Positions 7,254 to 16,590 of a DNA stretch of 64,000 bases are shown here, one piece after another; the first letter of the stretch is position 1, and each line of letters starts with the position of its first letter. The notes under the pieces are model-generated. The model ran no database searches and had not been told where the DNA came from. It worked only from the letters and a program-made list of their open reading frames with translations. Both the position numbers and the translations under genes were made by a program. Origin of the DNA: Muribaculaceae bacterium (lineage in GTDB: Bacteria; Bacteroidota; Bacteroidia; Bacteroidales; Muribaculaceae); contig JAGATX010000028.1 in the NCBI GenBank assembly GCA_017621055.1, forward strand, positions 1 through 64,000. Direction: 5' to 3'.

Positions 7254-7267
7254 TCTGATATATCAGA
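7254..7267. promoter_or_regulatory. 14-bp perfect palindrome TCTGATATATCAGA
   Basis: Two 7-base arms without a spacer, lying in the 41-base gap between the MATE gene and the malic enzyme gene, 10 bases upstream of the latter's start. It could be an operator or a small hairpin; nothing more can be said from sequence. Confidence 0.4.
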
Positions 7268-7285
7268 CAACAAAAAGAGCGGCTG

Positions 7286-8593
7286 TTAGGTTCGGAAGGC
7301 GAGACCCTCGACGGCGCCGCGCACAAGGAGGTAGACATCGAAAGCGAGCCACAGCCCGTGGTTGCCCATCCCCGCCGGCAGGGCGAAATAGAGGGCGAAG
7401 AACACCGCCATAGCCGCTGCCATTGCCCCCAACATGGGGCGTGTGCGCGTGAGACCTGCAAAGAGACCGTCGTAGATAAAGGCGGCGAAGCCGCACAGCG
7501 GTATGGCGGCCGCCCACGGCAGATAATCGGCGGCGATGGCGCGCACGGGCGGGTTGTCGGTGAGGACGGCCACGAACCACTCGCCGCAGAAAAAATAGAC
7601 AGCAGCGAAAACAACGGCGAAAACGGCGCCGATGGTCAGCAGCGCCTTTGCCAGGCGCCGAACGCCGATGCTGTCGGCACGGCCGAGGTATTTGCCGCCC
7701 AGGGCCTCGCCGGCATAGGCGAAACCATCCATAAAAAACGAGAACAGCATGAAAAGCTGAAGCAGAACGGCGTTTGCGGCGAGGATTTCGGTGCTCTGTA
7801 CGGCCCCGGCGTGGGTGAACCACAGTGTGACGGCCACCAGACACGCCGTGCGCAGAAAAATATCGATGTTGATGCTGAGAAACCGGCGCAGCGGAGCCGC
7901 CCGGCGCACTATGGCGAGGCGCGGCAGGCGCGGACGGTGGCGCACGGCGATGAACAGGGCGGCAGCGAGGGCGCCCGTCCACTGCGCGATGAGTGTGCCG
8001 GTGGCCACGCCGTCGATGGTCCGGCCGGCGCCGTAGACCAGCGCGGCGCTCACGCCGATGTTCACAATGTTTGTTATCAGGGCGGTATACATTGTGGCGC
8101 GGGTGTCCTGCATGCCGATGAGCCAGCCCGACATGGCATAGGTCGCCATCACCGCCGGCGCGCCCCATATACATATATAAAAGTATTGGCGGGCGAAGTC
8201 GGCGCAGGAGTCGTCGGCGTCGAGAAAACCGAGGATAGTGCTCCCCAAGGGGCGCGAGAGCGCCAGCATGACGATGCCGAGCAGTAAACCTACAGCCAGC
8301 GAGCGCCCCAGCACGGCATTGCGGTCGTCGGCGTCGCCGGCGCCGTAGGCCTGGGCGGTGAGCCCCGTGGTGCCCATGCGCAGAAAGTTGAAGAGCCAGT
8401 AGAGGATGTTGAACATCGTGCCGCCCACGGCTATGGCGGCGATATAGACGGGCTCGCCGATATGGCCGGTGATGGCCACGTCGACGAGCCCGAGGATGGG
8501 TGTCGTTATGTTTGTGGCGATAGCTGGCAGCGCTATCGCCATTATTTCAGAGCCTGTTTCCCGATATATGTTAAATTCTCGGTGGAGCGTCAT
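7286..8593 (-). CDS. MATE family efflux transporter, DinF-like
   Basis: 435 residues with about twelve hydrophobic helices. The start region MAIALPAIATNITTPILGLVDVAITGH is typical of the MATE/DinF branch, which exports drugs or metabolites by cation antiport. The ATG overlaps the stop of the upstream OPT transporter gene by four bases (ATGA), so the two are translationally coupled. The substrate is unknown. Confidence 0.88.
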   Translation of the reverse strand: MTLHREFNIYRETGSEIMAIALPAIATNITTPILGLVDVAITGHIGEPVYIAAIAVGGTMFNILYWLFNFLRMGTTGLTAQAYGAGDADDRNAVLGRSLAVGLLLGIVMLALSRPLGSTILGFLDADDSCADFARQYFYICIWGAPAVMATYAMSGWLIGMQDTRATMYTALITNIVNIGVSAALVYGAGRTIDGVATGTLIAQWTGALAAALFIAVRHRPRLPRLAIVRRAAPLRRFLSINIDIFLRTACLVAVTLWFTHAGAVQSTEILAANAVLLQLFMLFSFFMDGFAYAGEALGGKYLGRADSIGVRRLAKALLTIGAVFAVVFAAVYFFCGEWFVAVLTDNPPVRAIAADYLPWAAAIPLCGFAAFIYDGLFAGLTRTRPMLGAMAAAMAVFFALYFALPAGMGNHGLWLAFDVYLLVRGAVEGLAFRT

Positions 8594-10587
8594 TTGATGC
8601 GTGCGCGGCGGGCATCAAAGTAGATGTATGCAATCAGCAGGGCATAGGCGGCCAGGCCCAACAGCTGGGGCTGCAGTTCCATGCCGTTTGTCGGCAGGGG
8701 CACGCCGCAGAAAATGGTGATCGCGCTGAACACGCCGAAGAGCGCGCCGCCGGCAATGAGTCCGGAGGCTATGAGAGTGCCGCGGTCGGTGCGTGCCTTG
8801 GAGAGTGCCTTGTCGGATGTGCTGCGTCCCACGGCCCACGAGATGAGACCGCCCACGAGCATGGGGGTGTTGAGCTGCAGGGGCAGGAACATGCCGAGGC
8901 AGAAAGCCAGGGCGGGCACGCCAAGCCAGTTGAGGAGCAGGGCGAGGATGGCGCCTACAATATAGAGAATCCAGGGCGTGGAGCTTCCCATCATCATGGG
9001 CTCTATCACCTTTGCCATGGCGTTGGCCTGCGGGGCGGCCATGGCGGTGTCGCCGGTAAATCCGTAGACCTCGTTGAGCATGAGCATCACGCCGCCGACG
9101 GTGGCCGCCGATGCCAGCGTGCCCACGAATTTCCACGTTTCCTGCTTGCGGGGTGTGGAGCCCAGCCAGTAGCCTATCTTCAGGTCGGTGACAAAGCCGC
9201 CGGCCATTGCCAGGGCCGTGCAAACCACGCCGCCGAGCACCATGGCGGCCACGATGCCCGAAGGTCCTTCAAGGCCGATGGCCACGAACACGCCGGAGGC
9301 TATGATGAGAGTCATCAGCGTCATACCGCTCACGGGGTTGCTGCCCACGATGGCTATGGCGTTGGCGGCAACGGTGGTGAACAGGAACGATATCAGCACC
9401 ACAACCACCCATGCAATGGCAGCCTGCCACAGATTGTGGATCACGCCCAGCCAGAAGAACAGGAAGACGGCAGCCACGGCGATGAGCGAGAACACCGCCA
9501 GGTGCTTCATCGAGATATCGAGCTGCCAGCGCACGGGGCGTGCGGCGGCGCTCTTGTCGCCGCGCAGCTCGCGGGCGGCCAGTTTGGCTGCGCCACCGAT
9601 TATTCCGCTGCTCTTTATGATGCCGATTATGCCGGCCATGGCTATGCCGCCGATGCCGATCATGCGCGCATAGTCGCCGAAGATGCGCGCCGGCTCCATG
9701 GCGGCGATGTCCGGGGTGCCGTAGGCGCCCATAAGAGGAACAATCACCCACCATACGAATGCCGAGCCGGCGAAGATGACGAAGGCATATTTAAGGCCGA
9801 CAATATAACCGAGGCCGAGGACGGCGGCACCTGTGTTGCACGAGAGCACGAATTTGAAGCGTGCGGCCAGCTCGGCGCCCCATGCATAGGCGGTGGTGGT
9901 CACCGTGTCGGCCCACCAGCCGAAGGTAGCCACGATATAATCGTAGATACCGCCGATGAGCGACGACGTCACCAGCAGCACGGCCTGGGCCTTGCTGCCC
10001 GTCTTTGCGCTTTCGCCGCTGATGAGCACCTGTGTGGTGGCTGTGGCTTCCGGGAAGGGGTATTTGCCGTGCATGTCCTTTACGAAATATTTACGGAAAG
10101 GAATGAAGAAGAGGATGCCGAGCACGCCGCCCAGCAGCGAGCTCAGGAAAATCTGAAGGAAGTTCACCGTTATGGCCTCGCCGTAGGTGGCCTGAAGGAT
10201 GAACAGGGCGGGCAGTGTGAAAATGGCGCCTGCCACAATCACGCCGGAGCATGCGCCGATACTCTGTATGATGACATTCTGCCCTAAGGCGTTCTTTTTA
10301 CCGAGGGCTCCGGAGAGACCCACGGCTATGATGGCTATGGGAATTGCGGCCTCGAACACCTGGCCCACTTTCAGGCCCAGATAAGCGGCGGCGGCGCTGA
10401 ACACCACTGCCAGCACCAGACCCACGCCCACGGAGTAGACGGTGGTTTCGGGATAATCGTGCGCCGGGTTCATCACGGGCCGGTACACCTCGTCGTCGGC
10501 GAGCTCGCGGAAGGCGTTTTCGGGAAGGTCGACCGGATCGACGTCGGCCGGCGGCAGCTCCGGGCTGCCAAGGGGTTTTGTCTTCAT
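8590..10587 (-). CDS. OPT family oligopeptide transporter
   Basis: 665 residues, strongly hydrophobic, with about 15-16 membrane helices. The N-terminal cytoplasmic segment is followed by the OPT core (AYLGLKVGQVFEAAIPIAI, KKNALGQNVIIQSIG, KYPFPEATATTQVLIS). Members of this prokaryotic OPT branch take up oligopeptides or metal chelates with protons; the substrate cannot be told. It is the first gene of the OPT-MATE pair and is transcribed away from gyrB. Confidence 0.9.
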   Translation of the reverse strand: MKTKPLGSPELPPADVDPVDLPENAFRELADDEVYRPVMNPAHDYPETTVYSVGVGLVLAVVFSAAAAYLGLKVGQVFEAAIPIAIIAVGLSGALGKKNALGQNVIIQSIGACSGVIVAGAIFTLPALFILQATYGEAITVNFLQIFLSSLLGGVLGILFFIPFRKYFVKDMHGKYPFPEATATTQVLISGESAKTGSKAQAVLLVTSSLIGGIYDYIVATFGWWADTVTTTAYAWGAELAARFKFVLSCNTGAAVLGLGYIVGLKYAFVIFAGSAFVWWVIVPLMGAYGTPDIAAMEPARIFGDYARMIGIGGIAMAGIIGIIKSSGIIGGAAKLAARELRGDKSAAARPVRWQLDISMKHLAVFSLIAVAAVFLFFWLGVIHNLWQAAIAWVVVVLISFLFTTVAANAIAIVGSNPVSGMTLMTLIIASGVFVAIGLEGPSGIVAAMVLGGVVCTALAMAGGFVTDLKIGYWLGSTPRKQETWKFVGTLASAATVGGVMLMLNEVYGFTGDTAMAAPQANAMAKVIEPMMMGSSTPWILYIVGAILALLLNWLGVPALAFCLGMFLPLQLNTPMLVGGLISWAVGRSTSDKALSKARTDRGTLIASGLIAGGALFGVFSAITIFCGVPLPTNGMELQPQLLGLAAYALLIAYIYFDARRARIK

Positions 10588-10613
10588 TGCTGTGCGGTAA
10601 AAAAATGTGATAA

Positions 10614-10636
10614 TGCCGGTAGGGTCGCCACCGGCA
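10614..10636 (-). other. Hairpin in the 5' leader of the OPT gene
   Basis: Perfect 7-bp stem TGCCGGT/ACCGGCA with a nine-base loop, between the predicted transcription start (~10635) and the ATG at 10587. It could affect mRNA stability or start-site access. Confidence 0.35.
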
Positions 10637-10639
10637 CTG

Positions 10640-10647
10640 CAAAGTTA
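10640..10647 (-). promoter_or_regulatory. Promoter -7 element of the OPT-MATE transcript
   Basis: TAACTTTG on the minus strand; no convincing -33 TTTG at the usual distance. It lies back-to-back with the gyrB promoter. Confidence 0.5.
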
Positions 10648-10683
10648 GCACATTATTGCGAAAAATCGGAAAAAATCGCGAAA

Positions 10684-10715
10684 TTTGCCCATGTCGCAAA
10701 AATTTCGTACCTTTG
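10684..10715 (+). promoter_or_regulatory. Promoter of gyrB
   Basis: TTTG (10684-10687), 20 bases, TACCTTTG (10708-10715). Leader of about 28 bases. Confidence 0.75.
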
Positions 10716-10747
10716 TAACCTGAAAACGTACTAAGAATAATCTAAAA

Positions 10748-12679
10748 ATGTCAGAAGAAAAAGAGGAATACAGCGCCAGTAATATTCAAGTGCTCGAAGG
10801 CCTTGAGGCTGTGCGCAAACGTCCCGCTATGTATATCGGCGACATTTCGGAAAAAGGCCTCCATCATCTTGTCTACGAGGTGGTCGACAACTCCATCGAC
10901 GAGGCTCTCGCCGGATATGCCACTCATATAGAAGTCACCATCAATGCCGACAACTCCATCACCGTTGTGGACAACGGCCGCGGCATTCCCGTGGACATGC
11001 ACGAGAAAGAGCACAAGAGCGCCCTCGAGGTTGTGCTCACCGTGCTCCATGCCGGCGGCAAGTTCGACAAAGGAACATACAAGGTGTCGGGCGGCCTCCA
11101 TGGTGTGGGCGTCAGCTGCGTGAACGCCCTGAGCACCTATCTGCGCGCCGAAGTGCGCCGAAACGGAAAGATATATGCCCAGGAATACTCCTGCGGCAAG
11201 CCTACCACCGATCTTATGGTCGTTGGCGAGAGCGACACCACCGGCACTCTCGTCACCTTCCTGCCCGACGCCAGCATATTCACCGTCACGGTCTACGATT
11301 ACTCCACGCTTGCCAACCGCCTGCGTGACCTGGCATTCCTCAATGCCGGCATAACGCTGAAACTCACCGACATGCGCGAGGTCGACGCCGACGGCAACCC
11401 CCGCTCCGAGACCTTCTACAGCAGCAAGGGCCTCCGCGAGTTCGTGGCTTATATCGACTCCAACAAGGAATCGCTCATCAACGACGTCATCGACCTCAAG
11501 ACCGAGCGCCAGGGCATTCCCGTGGAGGTGGCATTCACATACAACACCACCTCGAACGAGAATATCTACTCGTTCGTCAACAACATCAACACCATCGAGG
11601 GCGGTACCCACCTCACCGGCTTCCGCCGCGGCCTCACCACCACCCTCAAGAAATATGCCGATGACAACAACCTGCTCAAAAACGCCAAGGTTGAGATCTC
11701 GGGCGACGATTTCCGCGACGGCCTCACCGCCGTGATCTCCGTCAAGGTCATGGAACCCCAGTTCGAGGGTCAGACAAAGACCAAATTAGGCAACAGCGAG
11801 GTTGCCGGCGCCGTGAGCAGCGCACTGAGCGAGGCTCTCGGCTACTATCTGGAGGAACATCCCGCCGAAGCAAAGATTATTGTAGAAAAAGTGGTTCTCG
11901 CCGCTCAGGCGCGACACGCCGCAATGGAGGCGCGCCAGAAAGTGCTGCGCAAAACGCCCCTCATCGGCGGCGGTCTCCCCGGTAAGCTCACCGACTGCAG
12001 CAGCCGCACCGCCGAAGACTGCGAAATCTTCCTTGTCGAGGGTGACTCCGCCGGCGGCACCGCCAAACAGGCCCGCGACCGCCAGTTCCAGGCCATCCTG
12101 CCGCTGCGAGGCAAAATCCTCAATGTCGAGAAAGCGGCTCCCCACCGCATCCTCGACAACCAGGAAATCACCAACCTTTTCCGCGCCCTGCGCGTCACCA
12201 TCGGCACCGAGGAGGATCCCAAGGCTCCAAACATCTCCAAGATAGCATACCACAAGATTATAATAATGACCGATGCCGACGTCGACGGCGCCCACATAGC
12301 CACCCTGCTGATGACGTTCTTCTTCCGGCGCATGCGCCCCGTCATAGAGCAAGGCTACCTCTATCTGGCCACCCCCCCGCTGTTCAAATGCAAATGCGGA
12401 CAGAACGAGGAGTACTGCTGGACCGAGGCACAGGTGCAGAACTTCGTGGGCCGTTTCGGCGAGAAAACTCTTGTGCAGCGCTATAAAGGTCTTGGCGAGA
12501 TGAGCGCCGAAGAGCTCCACGTCACCACCATGAGCCCCGAGCACCGTCTGCTCAAGCAGGTGCACATCAGCGACGCCGCCGAGGCCGACCGTGTGTTCTC
12601 TATGCTCATGGGCGAGGATGTGGCACAACGCCGCGACTTCATCGAGGCCAACGCCACATACGCCAACATCGACGCCTGA
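10748..12679 (+). CDS. gyrB: DNA gyrase subunit B
   Basis: 643 residues. ATPase subunit of gyrase, which introduces negative supercoils. The GHKL ATPase (VYEVVDNSIDEALAG, VDNGRGIPV, GLHGVG), the transducer, and the TOPRIM domain (EGDSAGG, TDADVDGAHI) are all present, ending in RYKGLGEM. Length and the N-terminal signature RKRPAMYIGDISEKGLHH fit GyrB of Bacteroidetes better than ParE. It is likely transcribed alone and ends in a strong hairpin. Confidence 0.95.
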   Translation: MSEEKEEYSASNIQVLEGLEAVRKRPAMYIGDISEKGLHHLVYEVVDNSIDEALAGYATHIEVTINADNSITVVDNGRGIPVDMHEKEHKSALEVVLTVLHAGGKFDKGTYKVSGGLHGVGVSCVNALSTYLRAEVRRNGKIYAQEYSCGKPTTDLMVVGESDTTGTLVTFLPDASIFTVTVYDYSTLANRLRDLAFLNAGITLKLTDMREVDADGNPRSETFYSSKGLREFVAYIDSNKESLINDVIDLKTERQGIPVEVAFTYNTTSNENIYSFVNNINTIEGGTHLTGFRRGLTTTLKKYADDNNLLKNAKVEISGDDFRDGLTAVISVKVMEPQFEGQTKTKLGNSEVAGAVSSALSEALGYYLEEHPAEAKIIVEKVVLAAQARHAAMEARQKVLRKTPLIGGGLPGKLTDCSSRTAEDCEIFLVEGDSAGGTAKQARDRQFQAILPLRGKILNVEKAAPHRILDNQEITNLFRALRVTIGTEEDPKAPNISKIAYHKIIIMTDADVDGAHIATLLMTFFFRRMRPVIEQGYLYLATPPLFKCKCGQNEEYCWTEAQVQNFVGRFGEKTLVQRYKGLGEMSAEELHVTTMSPEHRLLKQVHISDAAEADRVFSMLMGEDVAQRRDFIEANATYANIDA

Positions 12680-12691
12680 TAATATACAGCC

Positions 12692-12726
12692 TTTGCGCCG
12701 GCACCTTTTCGCAGTGCCGGCGCAAA
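12692..12726 (+). terminator. Hairpin downstream of gyrB
   Basis: Perfect 13-bp stem TTTGCGCCGGCAC/GTGCCGGCGCAAA with a nine-base loop, 12 bases after the stop. No T-run follows, so it may act as a terminator or as a 3' end stabiliser. Confidence 0.6.
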
Positions 12727-12806
12727 CGTTTGGCACCCCTCGCTTGTTATAATATGGCAGGCGCCGCGCACGACGACGCCACTTTTTCATCACTAACACA
12801 AACGGT

Positions 12807-15050
12807 ATGGCCAGGAACACACTGACAAAAAAAGAGCTGGGCAAACTCAAGACTCTTGTCGACACATATACGGCGGAACACAGCACCGCAACCTATAATT
12901 TCAGGCAGGTAGCCTTCGCGTTGGGCTACGGCAGCGCCCCGGCGCAGAAAGCCGTGGCCATGTATCTTGCCGAACTGGCCTTCGACGGCCGTATTATAGA
13001 GGTGTCGCCCGGAAAGTACAAAAGCCCGCAGCGCAGCGTCAGCGCCGAGGGCGTGTTCGTTCGCCGTTCCAACGGCAAGAACAGCGTGGTCACCGACGCC
13101 GACGGCGAGGAAATCTTCGTTGCCGAGCGAAACAGCATGCATGCCCTCAACGGCGACCGCGTGCGCATAGCCGTGGCCGCCGCCATGCGCGGCAAGGAAC
13201 CGGAGGCTCAGGTGACGGAGATAGTTGAGAAGAAGGATCAGACTTTTATCGGCACTCTGCGCGTGGACAAGCGCATGGCATACCTCCAGACCGACTCCAA
13301 GTTTCTGGCCAACGACATTATAATACCGCGTGCCCGTCTGCGCGGAGGTCACAACGGCGACAAGGCCATTGTGCGCATCACCGACTGGCCCGACGACGAG
13401 AAGAACCCCCGCGGAGAGGTGGTGGACATTCTTGGCGTCACCGGCGAGAACAATGCCGAAATCCATGCCATCCTCGCCGAGTTCGGCCTGCCGTACCGCT
13501 ACCCCGAGGCAGTGACGCGCGCCGCCGAGAAAATCGACGCCGGAATAACTCCCGAAGTGGTGGCGCAGCGCGTGGACATGAGATCCGTGACGACCTTCAC
13601 CATCGACCCGCGCGACGCCAAGGACTTCGACGACGCCCTGTCCATAAGGAAACTGCCTGACGGCAACTACGAGGTGGGCGTTCACATCGCCGACGTCACC
13701 CACTACGTGCGCCCCGACACCACCATCGACCGCGAGGCTTCCGAACGCGCCACCAGCGTATACCTCGTGGACCGCGTGGTGCCCATGCTTCCCGAGCACC
13801 TCAGCAACGGCATATGCTCCCTGCGCCCCGACGAGGACAAACTAACCTTCTCCACCATATTCACCATCAGCCCCGACGGCAAAGTCCTCGACTCGCGCAT
13901 TGCCCGCACTGTCATCCGCAGCAACCGCCGCTTCACCTACGAGGAGGCGCAGGAAGTGATAGAAACCGGAAAGGGCGACTTCGCCGAAGAAATCCTTACC
14001 CTCGACCGCCTCGCCAAGATACTGCGCAAAAAGCGCTATGAGAACGGCTCCATGGACTTCGACCGCGCCGAAGTGCGCTTCGACATCGACGAGAACGGAC
14101 ATCCCGTAGGCGTGTTCTTCAAGGAGAGCAAGGACGCCAACAAGCTCATCGAGGAATTCATGCTTCTGGCAAACCGCACCGTGGCCGCAGCCATAGGTCA
14201 GCCCGCCAGGAACCGTAAGGCCAAGGCATTTGTCTACCGCGTGCACGATGTGCCCGACGCCGAACGCCTGGCCAACCTCGCCGAGATATGCCGCACTTTC
14301 GGCCACCGCATCCGCACCACCGGCACGCCCGCCGAAGTGAACCGCTCCATAAACCGCATGCTCGCCGACATCAAGGGCAGTCCTGAGGAGAATTTTATAT
14401 CCACGCTGGCCATACGCTCCATGGCAAAGGCCATCTACACCACCAAAAACATCGGTCACTACGGTCTCGGGTTCGATTATTATACCCATTTCACCTCGCC
14501 CATACGCCGATACCCGGACATGATGGTGCACCGCCTGCTCGAGCGCTACCTCGCCGGCGGCCGCTCCGTGAGCCTCGAAAAACTCGAGGAAGAGTGCAAG
14601 CACTCGTCCGACATGGAGCAGCTCGCAGCCGGCGCCGAACGCGCATCAATAAAGTACAAACAGGTGGAATATATGGCCGACCGGCTCGGTCAGGTCTTCG
14701 ACGGCGTCATTTCCGGTGTCACCGAGTGGGGACTCTATGTGGAACTCGACGAGAACAAGTGCGAGGGTCTGGTGCCCGTGCGCGACCTCGCCGACGATTT
14801 CTATGACTTCGACCCCAAGAACTATACCCTCACGGGCCGGCGCTCCGGCGGCCGATACCGCCTCGGCGACAAGATAAAGGTGCAGGTTGCGCGCGCCGAC
14901 CTGGCCAAGAAACAGCTCGACTTCGTGGTTGTCGACGCCAAGAACCCGCCGCGGAGCCTCGACACCCTCGGCAGCAAGCCCAACAGCGGCAAGCGCCCCG
15001 ACAAACCCGGTAAACACAGCCGCAACGCCCGCGGCAAACGACGCCGCTGA
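12807..15050 (+). CDS. rnr: Ribonuclease R
   Basis: 747 residues. 3'-5' processive exoribonuclease that degrades structured RNA. Order: a winged-helix-like N-terminal region (~1-70), cold-shock OB folds (~75-220, FVRRSNGKNSVV), the RNB catalytic core with the acidic motif DPRDAKDFDDALS (~268-280) and DHV-type surroundings, and an S1 domain near the end (VFDGVISGVTEWGLYVEL). The tail is Lys/Arg-rich. It precedes folB by five bases. Confidence 0.93.
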   Translation: MARNTLTKKELGKLKTLVDTYTAEHSTATYNFRQVAFALGYGSAPAQKAVAMYLAELAFDGRIIEVSPGKYKSPQRSVSAEGVFVRRSNGKNSVVTDADGEEIFVAERNSMHALNGDRVRIAVAAAMRGKEPEAQVTEIVEKKDQTFIGTLRVDKRMAYLQTDSKFLANDIIIPRARLRGGHNGDKAIVRITDWPDDEKNPRGEVVDILGVTGENNAEIHAILAEFGLPYRYPEAVTRAAEKIDAGITPEVVAQRVDMRSVTTFTIDPRDAKDFDDALSIRKLPDGNYEVGVHIADVTHYVRPDTTIDREASERATSVYLVDRVVPMLPEHLSNGICSLRPDEDKLTFSTIFTISPDGKVLDSRIARTVIRSNRRFTYEEAQEVIETGKGDFAEEILTLDRLAKILRKKRYENGSMDFDRAEVRFDIDENGHPVGVFFKESKDANKLIEEFMLLANRTVAAAIGQPARNRKAKAFVYRVHDVPDAERLANLAEICRTFGHRIRTTGTPAEVNRSINRMLADIKGSPEENFISTLAIRSMAKAIYTTKNIGHYGLGFDYYTHFTSPIRRYPDMMVHRLLERYLAGGRSVSLEKLEEECKHSSDMEQLAAGAERASIKYKQVEYMADRLGQVFDGVISGVTEWGLYVELDENKCEGLVPVRDLADDFYDFDPKNYTLTGRRSGGRYRLGDKIKVQVARADLAKKQLDFVVVDAKNPPRSLDTLGSKPNSGKRPDKPGKHSRNARGKRRR

Positions 15051-15055
15051 CGCCT

Positions 15056-15421
15056 ATGCCCGCAAATTTTATAGGTACCATAGTCATCGACAGACTGCAG
15101 CTATTCGGGCGCCACGGCGTATCGCCCCAGGAGCTCGCGGTCGGCAATATGTTCGAGATAACCGTGCGCCTGCGCTTCGAAGCCTCGCAGCCTATGCTGA
15201 CCGACCGTCTCGACACCACGGTGAACTATGCCGAAGTGGTCGAGCTGGTGCGCCGTGAGATGGAATTCCCCTCCAAGCTCCTCGAAAACCTTGCCTGCCG
15301 AATATATCGCGCCATCACGTGGCGGTATCCGCAGATTGTCGGCGGCGATATAGAGGTTTTCAAGCTCCATCCGCCCATCCCCTCGCACATGGAGAAAGCA
15401 GGCTTCTGCTTTTCATGGTAA
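15056..15421 (+). CDS. folB: Dihydroneopterin aldolase
   Basis: 121 residues, the usual length. It converts dihydroneopterin to 6-hydroxymethyl-dihydropterin and glycolaldehyde in folate synthesis. Family signatures are visible: LFGRHGVSPQE at the N-terminus, the Tyr in VNYAEVVELV and the C-terminal KLHPPIP. It starts five bases after the rnr stop, so the two are probably cotranscribed. Confidence 0.92.
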   Translation: MPANFIGTIVIDRLQLFGRHGVSPQELAVGNMFEITVRLRFEASQPMLTDRLDTTVNYAEVVELVRREMEFPSKLLENLACRIYRAITWRYPQIVGGDIEVFKLHPPIPSHMEKAGFCFSW

Positions 15422-15423
15422 CT

Positions 15424-15457
15424 CAAGGTCCAAGGTTCGAAGAAACTTTGGACCTTG
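15424..15457. terminator. Bidirectional hairpin between folB and the anti-sigma gene
   Basis: Perfect 10-bp stem CAAGGTCCAA/TTGGACCTTG with a 14-base loop, between the convergent 3' ends of folB and the 15470-15910 gene. Confidence 0.55.
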
Positions 15458-15469
15458 AAGGTTATGAGG

Positions 15470-15910
15470 TTATTCGGCGGCCATCTCGAGGCTGTCGGCC
15501 GGCATGTAGATAACCATCGTGTCCGTGGCGGCACGTTTGCTCACCGTCACGCTACCTCCTATATGGTCGGCGCGGTCGCCCACGCCCATTTTCACGGCCA
15601 TCCACCCGCCGAGGCCGCCGATGGTGAGCATGGCGGCTACGGCGGCCGCTACTAACAGCACGGTGAGGCCGCGGCGCCGCTGCCGCGGGGGAGCCGCCGG
15701 CGCCGCATTGTTTCCAATGCCGGCATTGTCGTACCATCCGAACATGGCGCGGTATTGTTCGAGATCGGGAGGGAGAAGAGAATGAGTGCGGTAATAGTCG
15801 TAGATACGGCGCTCGTCGGCGGGTGTGGTCTCGCCGGCAAAGAATCGGCCGACAAGGTGTCTCAACAGTTCGTCGCTGCCAAAACCCGGTGTCCGTGGTG
15901 TGCTATTCAT
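15470..15910 (-). CDS. Putative anti-sigma factor, single-pass membrane protein
   Basis: 146 residues. The first ~75 residues are soluble and charged (SDELLRHLVGRFFAGETTPADERRIYDYY, similar in style to the zinc-less anti-sigma N-terminal domains of Bacteroidetes), a membrane helix follows a RQRRR stop at ~82-105, and a short outside part ends the protein. Its ATG overlaps the stop of the ECF sigma gene by four bases. The position and topology are those of an anti-sigma partner. No FecR domain is present, so the sensed signal is unknown. Confidence 0.6.
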   Translation of the reverse strand: MNSTPRTPGFGSDELLRHLVGRFFAGETTPADERRIYDYYRTHSLLPPDLEQYRAMFGWYDNAGIGNNAAPAAPPRQRRRGLTVLLVAAAVAAMLTIGGLGGWMAVKMGVGDRADHIGGSVTVSKRAATDTMVIYMPADSLEMAAE

Positions 15911-16461
15911 ATATTATATAGTGGAGAGTTGTTATTTCTATAATTATTCTGCGAGGAGAGGAAAATCTCGGCGATGCGGTGGCGTGCACGCGACAGCGCC
16001 GTGCGAACAGCCCCCTCAGTGGAGCCTGTCAGGGCTGCTATGGTGGCGTTGTCGTAGCCGTCGATGTGGCGCATGCGCACCAGGGCGGCCTGCGGCGCCG
16101 GCAGCAGCGAGAGTATGCGGTGCGTCTCGCCGGCGGTTTCGGCGCTGATATAGAGGTCCTCGGGCGAGGGTATGCTCTCGGTGGCGCCGGCATCGAACAC
16201 CTCCAGGCTCACCTGCGGGCGCCGGCGCCGCAGCGCGTTGATTGCCAGCCGACGGCATACCACATATGCAAGGGCGTCGACACTGCGGTAGCGGTGCAGC
16301 GTGGCGCGGTGCTCCCACAGCGTCAGCAGCGTGTCCTGCGCTATGTCGCTGCCCTCAGCGTCGCTGCCCGTGATGGCGGCCGCCTGGCGCACCAGCCGGC
16401 CGCGCAGCCGCGACGCCATGGTTTCGAAGTTCTCTTCCTGTTCCATACATCCATTAGACAC
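15907..16461 (-). CDS. ECF sigma-70 family RNA polymerase sigma factor
   Basis: 184 residues. Region 2 (SDIAQDTLLTLWEHR) and region 4 with its helix-turn-helix (YDNATIAALTGSTEGAVRTALSRARHRI) are clear and are joined by a short linker as in ECF factors. It directs RNA polymerase to a small regulon. The first in-frame ATG is at 16461; a second at 16446 is also possible. It is coupled to the putative anti-sigma gene and is divergent from the secreted-protein gene at 16683. Confidence 0.88.
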   Translation of the reverse strand: MSNGCMEQEENFETMASRLRGRLVRQAAAITGSDAEGSDIAQDTLLTLWEHRATLHRYRSVDALAYVVCRRLAINALRRRRPQVSLEVFDAGATESIPSPEDLYISAETAGETHRILSLLPAPQAALVRMRHIDGYDNATIAALTGSTEGAVRTALSRARHRIAEIFLSSQNNYRNNNSPLYNI

Positions 16462-16487
16462 GGACAGCGCCCGATTGTTACACTTTC

Positions 16488-16504
16488 TCGCAAAAGTTTT
16501 GCGA
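16488..16504. promoter_or_regulatory. 17-bp palindrome between sigma factor and secreted-protein gene
   Basis: TCGCAAAA-G-TTTTGCGA is a perfect inverted repeat with a single central base. It lies 27 bases upstream of the sigma-factor ATG and 17 bases upstream of the -33 box of the divergent promoter. It is a candidate operator shared by both units. Confidence 0.5.
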
Positions 16505-16520
16505 AAAATATGTCAAAAAG

Positions 16521-16552
16521 TTTGGCGTTTTCAAAAAAGACTCTTAACTTTG
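16521..16552 (+). promoter_or_regulatory. Promoter of the 16683-18026 gene
   Basis: TTTG (16521-16524), 20 bases, TAACTTTG (16545-16552). It leaves a long leader of about 125 bases before the ATG. Confidence 0.7.
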
Positions 16553-16566
16553 CCGCGTCGCAAGGA

Positions 16567-16590
16567 ATAAAAGCGCCGACGGCGCCTTTT
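16567..16590 (+). promoter_or_regulatory. Attenuator-like hairpin in the leader
   Basis: TAAAAGCGCC-GAC-GGCGCCTTTT forms a GC stem with A-rich and T-rich ends about 10 bases after the predicted transcription start. Its form is that of a small intrinsic terminator, so it could reduce read-through into the secreted-protein gene. Confidence 0.4.

Noticed and set aside
10748-12679. parE instead of gyrB
   Set aside because: The N-terminal signature, length and TOPRIM surroundings match Bacteroidetes GyrB.
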